This document shows positions 13,966 to 22,137 of a stretch of 30,011 nt of DNA, piece by piece. The notes under the pieces were generated by a model that made no database searches, was not told where the DNA came from, and was given only the letters and a program-made list of their open reading frames with translations. Both the position numbers and the translations under genes were made by a program. Location of the stretch: contig ML014321.1 in assembly GCA_003615045.1 (NCBI GenBank), forward strand, positions 1-30,011, given 5' to 3'. Source of the stretch: Caulochytrium protostelioides (lineage: Eukaryota > Chytridiomycota > Caulochytriomycetes > Caulochytriales > Caulochytriaceae). Each line of letters opens with the position of its first letter. The stretch's first letter is position 1.

Positions 13966-16900
13966 ATGGCGGACGCCGCCGCCACGCCGGCTCCGGCGGC
14001 GCCGCCGGCATCGGCCTCCGCACCCGCCAGCGCGGCCCAACCGTCGCCGTCACGGCGGCCGCCCCGCACCGTGTCGAGCGGCGAGACGCGCGGGTCTGGC
14101 GGCCTCCGTCACGGACCCCGCCATGCGCCCGCCGACGCCGGCGCTGCCGCTTCATCTGCCGCGGCATCCGGCCGTCCGGCCGCCAAACCGCGGCGCCACC
14201 GCCGCCCCGGCGGGCCGCGGCATGCGGGGCCCGAGGACCTCGCCTTTGCGCCGCCGTCGCCGCCCGCCGGCCGAGCGCGCGCCGCGCCCTTGAACCTGGA
14301 CGCGCCCGCCTTTGTGCCGTCGAGCCCGGCCGCCCATGCCGCCCATGCCGCCGCGGCGACCGCGGCGCTCGCGGCGCCGACGACGGCGCCGACGACGGCG
14401 GCGGCGCATCCGCCCGCAAGGGGTCGCGGCCGGGGTCGCGGCCGGGGCCGGGGCGGCAGCACCCGGGCTGGCCCCGCGGCCCGCTCGCGGCCGGACGACG
14501 ATGCGGCGTCCGAGTCCTCCGCGTCCGCATCGGCGCCGCCGCCGCCGCCACGTTACCGCTACGCCCTCTCCGAAGCGACGCCGTCCTCCCGGCGACACGG
14601 CGCGCGCGGCAGTGGCAGTGGCAGCGGCGACGCGACGCCTTCCGCCAAGCCAAACGCCAGAAGCAAGCTGACGCCGCCGGCGGCGGCGCTGAACCCGAAC
14701 CGTGTCGACCCGCTGCTCGATCAGATGGATCTGCAGACGCGGCTGACGCACCAGTTCGCCACCGGCTCCTACGAGTGCGCGATCTGCTATGCCGCCATCA
14801 AGCCGACGCAGCTCACGTGGAACTGCGGCCAGTGCTACCACGCGTTCCACTTCAAGTGCGCGCAGACGTGGGCCACGACGCTGCTGGACCAGGCCGCCGC
14901 CGCCAACCCCACCGCGCCAACGCCGTGGCGGTGTCCCGCGGGCTGCCAAGCCACGCAGCCCGCGGTGCCCAAGACCGCGATGTGCTTCTGCGGGAGCCAT
15001 CCGCAGTCGCGCTCGCAGGCGTCCTGGATCGCGCCGCACGCCTGCGGCAACGTCTGCAACCGGCCGCTGCCGGGCTGCGAGCACGCGTGCCTCGCCGTCT
15101 GCCACCCGGGGCCCTGCCGCCCGTGCACGTTCCTCAAGCCGACGACGTGCGCGTGCGGCAAGACGCCCCTGACGCAGCCGTGCGGCGCCGACCCGCCCGT
15201 CTGCGAGCAGATCTGCGGCAAGACCCTCGGCTGCGGCGCGCATCCCTGCGACGCCCCGTGCCACCTGGGGCCCTGTCTGCCGTGCCCGATCACCTACACG
15301 GAGGTCTGCCGGTGCGGCCGCGCGTCGCGGTCGGTGGCGTGCGGCGAGCAGCGCGACGCCGCCGACCCGTGGGTCTGCGCGACCGTCTGCGCGTTCCCGT
15401 TCCGCTGCGGCCACCACACGTGCCCCGAGGTCTGTCACGCGGTGCTAGCCACGGACACACCGCACGATGACCGCTGCGACCGCGACCCCGACCGCCTGAC
15501 CACGTGCCCGTGCGGCAAAACACCGACCCACGCGCTGCCGCCGCGCGAGGACTGCGAAGCGCCGCGGCCCTCGTGCGGCCAGCCCTGCGAGCGCCCGCTC
15601 GCGTGCGGGCACGCGTGTGACGCGCCGTGCCATGACGGGCCTTGCCCCACGTGCCCGCGCCAGCAGGAGCGCGACTGCCGCTGTGGCGCGCATCGCCTCA
15701 CCCTCGCGTGCGCCGTGCTCGTGGCCACGCGCGACCCAGAGACGGCCTCGGGCGCCGCGGTGCCGGAGGACGCGCTGCTGTGCGACGATGTGTGCCGCGT
15801 CAAGCTGCCGTGCAAGCGCCACGTGTGCAACACGCGCTGCTGCGCCACCGCCGACCATACCTGTCCGCAGCTCTGCGGCCGCAAGCTCGCGTGCAAGCGC
15901 GGGCATACCTGCACCCATCCGTGCGGCCACACGGGCCCCTGCCATCCGTGCTACGAGGGCGTCATTTTCCACGAGCGCGTGTGCCACTGCGGCGAGACGC
16001 GGCTCCACCCGCCGATCCCGTGCGGCACGCGCCTCAACTGCCGTCACCCGTGTGCGCGGCCCCGCGACTGCGGCCACCCCAACATGGGCGACCACCCCTG
16101 CCACGGGCTCCACCCCGACGAGATGCTCGGCACCGACGACGTCGAGGAAGCTCCCGGGGATACCGAGTGCCCGCCATGCATGGCCTTCGTCGCGCGCCCG
16201 TGCGCGTGCGGCAAGCGCACGTCGACGACGACGCCTTGCTCGCGCGCATCGAGCCGCATCTCGTGCGGGCTCTTCTGCGACCAGCGCTTGCCCTGCGGCC
16301 ACCGCGACCGCACCATCTGCCACGCCGGCGCATGCGACCCGGCCGCGTGCAAAGCCCCGTGCGGCCGCACCCGCGCCGTCTGCGACCACCGCTGCACCCA
16401 GCCCTGCCACGGCGTCGACCGCTGCCCCGAGGACGCGCCCTGCGAGGTGCTCATCCGCGTCTCCTGCCGCTGCGGCAGCCACGTCAGCGCGCAGCCCGTC
16501 CGGTGCGGCGCGATGGCCGGCGACGTCGGCCACTCGGACGACTTGCTCGAGTGCAACGAGCTCTGCGCCAAGCGCCGCCAGACCCAGGCCCTGGCCGACG
16601 CGCTGTTCCTGCCCAACACCGAAGAAGCGCACCTCACGCCCACCGATGCGCATCAGCTCGCTAAGCTCGACTGGTCCAGCGTGCCCTTGCCCACCACGAT
16701 GGCGCCCGCCACGGCGGCCTTAGCGGCCTTAGCCGCCGCCACCGCCGCCGCGTCGACGGCGACGTCGACGTCGTCGCCCTCGGCATCGGCGTCGATTCTG
16801 TCCCGCGCGATTCCGTCCAGCCTCGCCGCGGCCGCGGCGCCGGGCCTTCCGCGCAACCTGATCGAATGGCTCACGCAGGCCGATGCCAAACTACAGCGCT

Positions 16901-18072
16901 ACGTCACGCAGTACCTCGCAGGTAGCCATACCCTCGTCCTCAAATTCCTGGGCCTGACGCGCGACCAGCTCGCCCTGCTCACGCGGCTCGTCAACGACTA
17001 CCGCCTCACGCTCGTGCTACCGTCGCACGCCTCCCAGACCGTCTCGGCCGTCCGCTCGCCCGGTGCCGGCGCGACAGGACCCGTCCCCAACCAGGTCATC
17101 GTGTCGCCCAACCTCGCCGCCAAGCTCGTGCCTGTCGTGCCCGCCAGTAGCCTGACCCAGCGTCTGGCCATCATTCTGGGCGCCGGCGCCGGCGGCACCG
17201 GCACCGGCACCGGCACCGGCATCGGCACCAGCAGCGGCGGCTTCACGGTCCTCGGCAGCGCCGCCGCCCCGTCTGCCCCAGCATCGATCGTGCTCGGCGG
17301 CCAGCCGCGGGGGCTGACGAGCGGCAGCGCCTCCGCCGCCGCGTTGTCGTCGTCCGCCACCTCGCTGAACGACCAGGACTGGTTCGCGGCACCCGCCGCG
17401 ACGGCGGCCGCCTCGCCGGCGTCCGCGGCGACGGCGTCGTCCGGCTCCGTCTGGGCGACGAACCGCGCGTCAGACGCGTCGTCCAGCACGACGGCGCCCG
17501 CGGCCGGGACGGCGCCCGCGGCCGTCTCGTTTGCCGCCGCGGCCGCCGTGGCGGCGCCGCTGCACGCGCTCAAGATCACGGACCTGTTTGCGGTCCAGGA
17601 CACGGACCTGCTCGCCGCGCTGCGCGTGCCCCTCGCGCAGCACACACCCCGCATCGACCACCTCCTCGAGACGGTCCCGCGGCTCTGGCTCGCGAGCGAC
17701 ACCGTCGTCTTGCCGCTCCCGCGGCACCTGCGCCTCACGGACCTCGATGTCCGCGCCATCGCCGACGACGTCCAGCGCGCCCTCAACCAGACCACCGCGG
17801 CGCGCGCCGTCAGCCGCGCCCGCGCGCCGGCTGCCGGCGGCGTGGCCCGCGTGGCGGTGCAGTACGGGACGCTGCGCGACGAGACGGCCGCAAGCTCCTT
17901 TGTCCGCGCGACGCCGCTGATGCCGCACCCGTTCCCAACGCGCGGCCCGGTGCGGCCGGGCGTGCGCATCACGCCGAACGCGTTCTCGGCGCTGGCGGGC
18001 AGCGACGCCCCTGTGCCGCTCCCCGCCGCGCCCTCGTCGACGTCCGCCGCGTCGAGCGCGACGTGGTGGTGA
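13966..18072 (+). CDS. FAP1: NFX1/FAP1-type zinc-finger protein with RING-like domain
   Basis: A 1368-residue member of the NFX1 family (yeast FAP1, Drosophila shuttle craft, human NFX1), linked to ubiquitin-ligase, transcription and poly(A)-binding-protein functions. The N-terminus is disordered, with a PAM2-like motif at 109-118 (LNLDAPAFVP) and an RG repeat at 152-163. A RING-type domain spans about 271-327 (CAICYA, CYHAFHFKCAQTW, CPAGC). A long array of NFX1-type Cys/His fingers follows at roughly 360-890, for example CGNVCNRPLPGCEHACLAVC and CGKTLGCGAHPCDAPCHLG. Residues 965-1022 align in shape with an R3H domain but lack the Arg-x3-His pair. A conserved-looking C-terminal segment is at about 1202-1320. 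The ATG at 13966 has A at -3 and G at +4. The gene converges on GlnRS. Confidence 0.9.
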   Translation: MADAAATPAPAAPPASASAPASAAQPSPSRRPPRTVSSGETRGSGGLRHGPRHAPADAGAAASSAAASGRPAAKPRRHRRPGGPRHAGPEDLAFAPPSPPAGRARAAPLNLDAPAFVPSSPAAHAAHAAAATAALAAPTTAPTTAAAHPPARGRGRGRGRGRGGSTRAGPAARSRPDDDAASESSASASAPPPPPRYRYALSEATPSSRRHGARGSGSGSGDATPSAKPNARSKLTPPAAALNPNRVDPLLDQMDLQTRLTHQFATGSYECAICYAAIKPTQLTWNCGQCYHAFHFKCAQTWATTLLDQAAAANPTAPTPWRCPAGCQATQPAVPKTAMCFCGSHPQSRSQASWIAPHACGNVCNRPLPGCEHACLAVCHPGPCRPCTFLKPTTCACGKTPLTQPCGADPPVCEQICGKTLGCGAHPCDAPCHLGPCLPCPITYTEVCRCGRASRSVACGEQRDAADPWVCATVCAFPFRCGHHTCPEVCHAVLATDTPHDDRCDRDPDRLTTCPCGKTPTHALPPREDCEAPRPSCGQPCERPLACGHACDAPCHDGPCPTCPRQQERDCRCGAHRLTLACAVLVATRDPETASGAAVPEDALLCDDVCRVKLPCKRHVCNTRCCATADHTCPQLCGRKLACKRGHTCTHPCGHTGPCHPCYEGVIFHERVCHCGETRLHPPIPCGTRLNCRHPCARPRDCGHPNMGDHPCHGLHPDEMLGTDDVEEAPGDTECPPCMAFVARPCACGKRTSTTTPCSRASSRISCGLFCDQRLPCGHRDRTICHAGACDPAACKAPCGRTRAVCDHRCTQPCHGVDRCPEDAPCEVLIRVSCRCGSHVSAQPVRCGAMAGDVGHSDDLLECNELCAKRRQTQALADALFLPNTEEAHLTPTDAHQLAKLDWSSVPLPTTMAPATAALAALAAATAAASTATSTSSPSASASILSRAIPSSLAAAAAPGLPRNLIEWLTQADAKLQRYVTQYLAGSHTLVLKFLGLTRDQLALLTRLVNDYRLTLVLPSHASQTVSAVRSPGAGATGPVPNQVIVSPNLAAKLVPVVPASSLTQRLAIILGAGAGGTGTGTGTGIGTSSGGFTVLGSAAAPSAPASIVLGGQPRGLTSGSASAAALSSSATSLNDQDWFAAPAATAAASPASAATASSGSVWATNRASDASSSTTAPAAGTAPAAVSFAAAAAVAAPLHALKITDLFAVQDTDLLAALRVPLAQHTPRIDHLLETVPRLWLASDTVVLPLPRHLRLTDLDVRAIADDVQRALNQTTAARAVSRARAPAAGGVARVAVQYGTLRDETAASSFVRATPLMPHPFPTRGPVRPGVRITPNAFSALAGSDAPVPLPAAPSSTSAASSATWW

Positions 18073-18283
18073 AGCGGCGCGCGGTACCTCCCCCTCAATC
18101 ATCATCACCATCGCGACCGCGTTGATTCGATGCTATCTTATTTATATGTATAAAAATGGGAGGCCCGTCTCCGTAGACGATGCCATGCGGCCGTCGAAGC
18201 GCTGTTGCTCGTGGTCCTGCGACAGAGGGGGGCGCGCTCATCCCGCGCGCGAGGGGCGGGCGCCCATGGCGGCGATGGCGGGT
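18073..18283. terminator. Convergent 3' intergenic region with AT element
   Basis: A 211-bp gap between the FAP1 and GlnRS stops. An AT-rich stretch at 18137-18156 contains TTATTTATATG and TATAAAAA. On the minus strand it reads ATAAATAAG, a usable poly(A)-like signal for GlnRS. It probably serves 3'-end formation for both genes. Confidence 0.45.
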
Positions 18284-20716
18284 TCAGTCCTTCTTGCTGT
18301 CCTCCTTGAGGGAGACGATCTGGTTGAGCACGTACTGGCCGTTGGGGATGTCGGAGTCCGGGTCGATGGCGAAGTAGCCGACGCGCAGGAACTGGAAGCG
18401 TGCGACGTCCTTGGCGGCGGCGGCGGCATTGACGGAGCCCTTGGCGGCGGCGGCGCGCATGCCGACGTCGCTGAGGGCGCCTGTGATCACGCGGCGGCTG
18501 TCGGCGTTCACGTCCGAGAGCCAGCCGTTCGGCACGAGCTCGGCATCGAAGGGGTTCGCGTGGTGGAAGAGGTTCGAGAAGAGCCGCGCCTCGAGCGGGA
18601 CCGGCGAGCCGTGCTCGGGCGCGTCGGCGACCCACTGGATCCAGGTCTTGGGCTTGGGGGCGGCGGCGTCGTCGTGAAGATAAGCGGCCTCGAGGAAGTC
18701 GATGGCGCCGTCGGCGGTGCGGACGACGCGGGTGCAGCGGATCGGGTGGGGCACGTTGAGCAGGCCGACGACGCCGTCCGGGACCAGGCGGAAGAAGTTG
18801 GGGTCGGCGGCGTCGCGGAAGTCGGCGCGGTCGATGAAGAGGGTGCGCGTGAAGGGCACGACGCGCGTGCCCATCGACGGGTCGCGCGGGTGGTTCGCGA
18901 CCGTGATGGGCTCGTAGTGGTCCGCGGGCAGGTTGGTCAGCACGACCTGGACCGGGTCGAGCACCGCCATCAGGCGCGGCGCGACCTGGTTGAGGTGGTC
19001 GCGGACATAGTTCTCGAGGCGCTCGGGCGGGAGCACGGTCTGGGCGGTGGTGACGCCGGCATCGCGGACAAACGCATTGATGGCCTCGGGCGTGAAGCCG
19101 CGGCGGCGCACGGCGCTGAGTGTCAGCAGCCGCGGGTCGTCCCAGCCGAGCACGTGGCCCTGGGTCACGAGGGTGTTGAGCTTGCGCTTCGAGAGGATCG
19201 CGTTGGCGATGTTGAGGCGCCCATACTCCCACTGCACGGGCTTGTAGACCTCGACGGCGTCCACGAGCCAGTAGTACGACTCGCGGGACATCTGGAACTC
19301 GGTCGTGCACAGCGAGTGCGTGATGTCCTCGATCGAGTCGACGAGGCAGTGCGTGAAGTCGTACGTCGGGTAGACGCGCCACGTGGCGCCCGTGCGGTGG
19401 TGCGGCTTGTTGAGCACGCGGTACGCGACGAGGTCCCAAAACTGCGGGTTCGGCGACTGCATGTCCATCTTCATGCGCAGCGTCATCTCGCCTTCCTTGT
19501 ACTTGCCGGCCTTCATGTCCATAAAGATGGCGCGCGACTCGGCCACGGGGCGCGAGCGGTGAACACACTCGGTGCGCGAGCCGCGGCTGTCGCCGCCGCG
19601 CATCGCATGCATCTCCTCGCCCGTGCAGCTGCACGCATACGCGAGGTCCTTCTCGATGAGCTTGACCGCCAGCTCGAACAGCTGCGGGAAGTAGTCCGAC
19701 GAGTAGGTGACCTTGTGCGGCTTGAAGCCAAGCCACTCAACGGTCTCGAGGATCGACGTGAAGTAGATCTCCTCCTCGGCCTCGGGATTCGTGTCGTCGT
19801 ACCGCAGGTAAGTGATGCCGTTGTGGGCCTGCGCATACGCAAAGTTGATGTTGATGGCCTTCGCGTGGCCGACGTGGAGGAACCCGTTCGGCTCCGGCGG
19901 GAACCGCGTCACGACCTGGCCGCCCGTGCGCTTCAGGTGCTCGATCATCAGCTCGGGCCGGATCTGCGGGTTCTCGCCGGGCCGGTGCAGCCGGGCCAGC
20001 TCGCCCTCCTGCACGAACTTGATCGACTGCGCCAGCTCGACGATCCCCGGCGCCGTGGCGGCCGGCGCCGCGTGGGGCGCTGCAGCGGCGGCCTTGGCCT
20101 TGGCCTCCTTCTGCTTCTTCTTCTGGAGCTTCACGTCGTCCAGGTCGCCGCGCGGGCCGATCGCGTGCGCGACGGCGGCGTCGACGGCCTGCTTCACCGC
20201 CAGCTGGTCGGCCCAGCGGAGCTCTCTGCGGCACGCGCCGAGCAGGAGGCCGACCATCGCATACCGCTTCGTCTGCAGCTCCGCCAGGCGCTGCGCCACG
20301 ACCTTCGCGACCGTCGCCTCGATCTCCGCGGGCGTCACGACGACGCCCACGCCGCAGGCGGCCCGGAACGCGTCCGCGTCGACGGCGCCGGCCTCGGGCT
20401 GCGCCTCGCAGAACTTGATGGCGGCGCTGATCCGGTCGGCGTCCGTGAGGTCGCCGCGCGCCACGGCCTGCGTGAGGAAGCCCACGTGGGGCAGCGCCTG
20501 TTTGGTCAGGCCCGAGGCCAGCAGGTAGTACAGCGTGCCGAGCTTGCCCGGCACGGCGTCGGCGTCGGCGTCGGCGGCGCCCGCGAGCGTCAGCACCTGC
20601 TCGAACTGGGCCGCGATCCTCTTGTTCGCGATCGTCTCCTTGGTCTTGCTGTCGGAGAGACCCGCCTTCTGGAACAGCGCCGTCAAGGCGTCGATGTCGG
20701 GGTGAGCGGCGGCCAT
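18284..20716 (-). CDS. GLN4: Glutaminyl-tRNA synthetase
   Basis: An 810-residue class I synthetase that charges tRNA(Gln) with glutamine using ATP. Residues 1-185 form the eukaryotic GlnRS N-terminal region (FQKAGLSDSKTKETIANKRI near 15-34), followed by a lysine-rich linker at 196-208. The catalytic domain starts near 265 with PPEPNGFLHVGHAKA, where HVGH (281-284) is the HIGH signature. It continues through YLRYDDTNPEAEEE and the KMSKS-type motif ILSKRKLNTLV near 506-516, with VLGWDDPRLLTLSAVRRRG after it. The two-part anticodon-binding beta-barrel fills the C-terminal third. The chosen ATG at 20716 has A at -3 and G at +4. The frame continues to an in-frame ATG at 20932 in weak context, adding 72 residues with Arg/Ser-rich, presequence-like character and a GAC-encoded serine run. 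Confidence 0.95.
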   Translation of the reverse strand: MAAAHPDIDALTALFQKAGLSDSKTKETIANKRIAAQFEQVLTLAGAADADADAVPGKLGTLYYLLASGLTKQALPHVGFLTQAVARGDLTDADRISAAIKFCEAQPEAGAVDADAFRAACGVGVVVTPAEIEATVAKVVAQRLAELQTKRYAMVGLLLGACRRELRWADQLAVKQAVDAAVAHAIGPRGDLDDVKLQKKKQKEAKAKAAAAAPHAAPAATAPGIVELAQSIKFVQEGELARLHRPGENPQIRPELMIEHLKRTGGQVVTRFPPEPNGFLHVGHAKAININFAYAQAHNGITYLRYDDTNPEAEEEIYFTSILETVEWLGFKPHKVTYSSDYFPQLFELAVKLIEKDLAYACSCTGEEMHAMRGGDSRGSRTECVHRSRPVAESRAIFMDMKAGKYKEGEMTLRMKMDMQSPNPQFWDLVAYRVLNKPHHRTGATWRVYPTYDFTHCLVDSIEDITHSLCTTEFQMSRESYYWLVDAVEVYKPVQWEYGRLNIANAILSKRKLNTLVTQGHVLGWDDPRLLTLSAVRRRGFTPEAINAFVRDAGVTTAQTVLPPERLENYVRDHLNQVAPRLMAVLDPVQVVLTNLPADHYEPITVANHPRDPSMGTRVVPFTRTLFIDRADFRDAADPNFFRLVPDGVVGLLNVPHPIRCTRVVRTADGAIDFLEAAYLHDDAAAPKPKTWIQWVADAPEHGSPVPLEARLFSNLFHHANPFDAELVPNGWLSDVNADSRRVITGALSDVGMRAAAAKGSVNAAAAAKDVARFQFLRVGYFAIDPDSDIPNGQYVLNQIVSLKEDSKKD

Positions 20717-20777
20717 CGTGGCGAAGCGGCTCAAGGACCGGGTCTGAGGGCGCGAAGGAGCAACGGCGGCCGACGAG

Positions 20778-20804
20778 GACGACGACGACGACGACGACGA
20801 CGAC
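20778..20804. repeat. GAC/GTC trinucleotide repeat
   Basis: Nine uninterrupted GAC units. On the minus strand, in the GlnRS upstream frame, they encode serines in the possible N-terminal leader. Confidence 0.9.
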
Positions 20805-21145
20805 AGCGGCAGCAGCGGGCGCCGCGAGCGGTGCAGCAGCGGACGATCAGGACCGGAAACGCCGTGGAAATGGCCTCGGCGCGGTGCGGTCAATGCGCGG
20901 ACAACGACTCCCAGAGCAGCAGGCAAGCGCATGAACAAGGCATGCACACGGCGCGCGTGAATCAACAGTATACGACGCGCGCGTCGGCGTGCAGATGCGT
21001 GTCGGTGTCTATATCAGCGAGCGTGATGCGTGATGCGTGAGAGAAGGCGATGTGCTTGAGGGAGCGCGCGACGTCTCCCGTGGAGCTCTAAAGTCGACAC
21101 ACAGCGAGGAAGCGGCATGGGCTCGTATGCTACCGCATTCAAGGC

Positions 21146-21445
21146 ATGAAAGGCGTTTCACTAGCACTCCGTGCCGGCGAAAGCGGAGGCGGAGGCGGAA
21201 GCGTGCGGCATGCGGCGAGGCCGCCAGGGCACCCTCCGGGCGGGAGAGCGACGCGCTGTCCTTTCCTCGGTGAGGAGGGAAGCTTCCGTGGGCGCGTGGC
21301 GCCACCACGGCTTATCGCGCAAGTCGAACTCGGCAGCATTGCGACTCGAAGCGGCTGTCGTATAGATACCATCATGGCATGGTGGGCACTCGTTACTTCG
21401 CTCCTGACCACCAACCGCAGAGATACTAGCATTTGTTGGGTGTAA
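21146..21445 (+). CDS. Candidate small protein (99 residues), unrecognised
   Basis: An ATG-initiated frame of 99 codons, ending 10 bp before an AATAAA at 21455-21460 on the same strand. The product starts MKGVSLALRAGESGGGGG and ends with a short hydrophobic stretch near 76-86 (MAWWALVTSLL) followed by TTNRRDTSICWV. I recognise no family. The nearby poly(A) signal is the main argument for it. A frame of this length is common by chance in GC-rich DNA, and the opposite strand is open for much of the same span. Confidence 0.2.
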   Translation: MKGVSLALRAGESGGGGGSVRHAARPPGHPPGGRATRCPFLGEEGSFRGRVAPPRLIAQVELGSIATRSGCRIDTIMAWWALVTSLLTTNRRDTSICWV

Positions 21446-21638
21446 TCGTGCAGCAATAAATCGATACAAATGTATCCTGATCAATGGTTCATATGGCATG
21501 CCACATCGCTCGTCCAATACGTCTGATCCATCATTATAGCGGAATGTCTGCAAGCATGGCATGAAAGCTTATTGCAACCGGCGAAAAGCTTTTTTCGCAA
21601 TCACGATTTGAGGCCATGGGGCAGGCCTGCCGACGTGG

Positions 21639-21645
21639 TATAAAT
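21639..21645 (+). promoter_or_regulatory. TATA box upstream of the Vps39-like gene
   Basis: TATAAAT within GGTATAAATCC, a near-consensus TATA element. It is 161 bp before the ATG at 21800 and 492 bp before the ATG at 22131. The shorter distance matches the SPP2 TATA-to-ATG spacing and supports an upstream first exon. Confidence 0.5.
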
Positions 21646-21655
21646 CCAAGGCCAA

Positions 21656-21681
21656 GAAGTCATCAGAAAAATGACGACTTC
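21656..21681 (+). repeat. Short inverted repeat just downstream of the TATA box
   Basis: The arms GAAGTCATCA (21656-21665) and TGACGACTTC (21672-21681) pair at nine of ten positions around a GAAAAA loop. The repeat starts 11 bp after the TATA box, so it would fall at or near the transcription start and could form a 5' leader hairpin. Confidence 0.6.
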
Positions 21682-21917
21682 ATCAGTCACGGACACAGGT
21701 GACACGGCCGATCACGGTCGCATTTTCGAGCCCCAATACCGTCTTTCCACGCTGGTTCCAATTTGAAAAGAAAAAGTAGCGGCGCGTGCCCGCCCCACAA
21801 TGAACCCCCAACGGGCTTCAGCGATCATCCCTCCCCCGACGCGTCCGGATCAGCGGAAAAGCCGATCGCCAGGGTCCAGACACATCGCGGTAGCGCGGAT
21901 CATCGATATCGAGTTCC

Positions 21918-22137
21918 GTAGGTGCCAAACGTACGCCTGCATCATGGCGCTGATGTCGACCGACTCCGCTCATCGGATCGCTGCAACGCCTATTCCTGCC
22001 GCCTATTCCATCCCCACGACCGTTGCCGTTGCTCGATCGGACGGCGGCCGTCTTGATCGATCGTCCACATTGATCGCTCCGATCGACTCCGCTTTTCGAC
22101 GCCATGGTGCCGTCTGCACCAGCAAGCTGAATGACAG
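21918..22137 (+). other. Candidate intron at the 5' end of the Vps39-like gene
   Basis: A GTAGGT donor at 21918 and a GACAG acceptor ending at 22137 would join a 39-codon first exon (ATG at 21800, A at -3) in frame to the main coding region at 22138. This would place the weak-context ATG at 22131, and a 9-codon upstream frame that ends at 22130, inside the intron. It is inferred from sequence only, and the donor is not strong. Confidence 0.35.

Larger units (their letters stand above)
20717..22130. other. Divergent intergenic region between GlnRS and the Vps39-like gene
   Basis: This 1.4-kb region contains the possible GlnRS leader up to 20932, a GATGCGT-type short repeat near 21022-21038 and a candidate 99-codon frame at 21146-21445. 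An island from about 21340 to 21790 is much richer in A and T than the rest of the window. In it are an AATAAA at 21455-21460, a TATA box at 21639-21645 and a hairpin at 21656-21681. An ATG at 21800 may be the true first exon of the next gene. Confidence 0.5.

Noticed and set aside
18122-21040. 972-codon open frame on the plus strand across GlnRS
   Set aside because: It is the antisense of the clear GlnRS coding sequence. High-GC codon bias keeps the opposite strand open, and the product has no domain.
21754-21764. GGTTCCAATTT, resembling a Pol III B-box, about 115 bp after a TATA box
   Set aside because: It mismatches the consensus at several positions, and no tRNA, U6 or other Pol III RNA sequence is recognisable around it.
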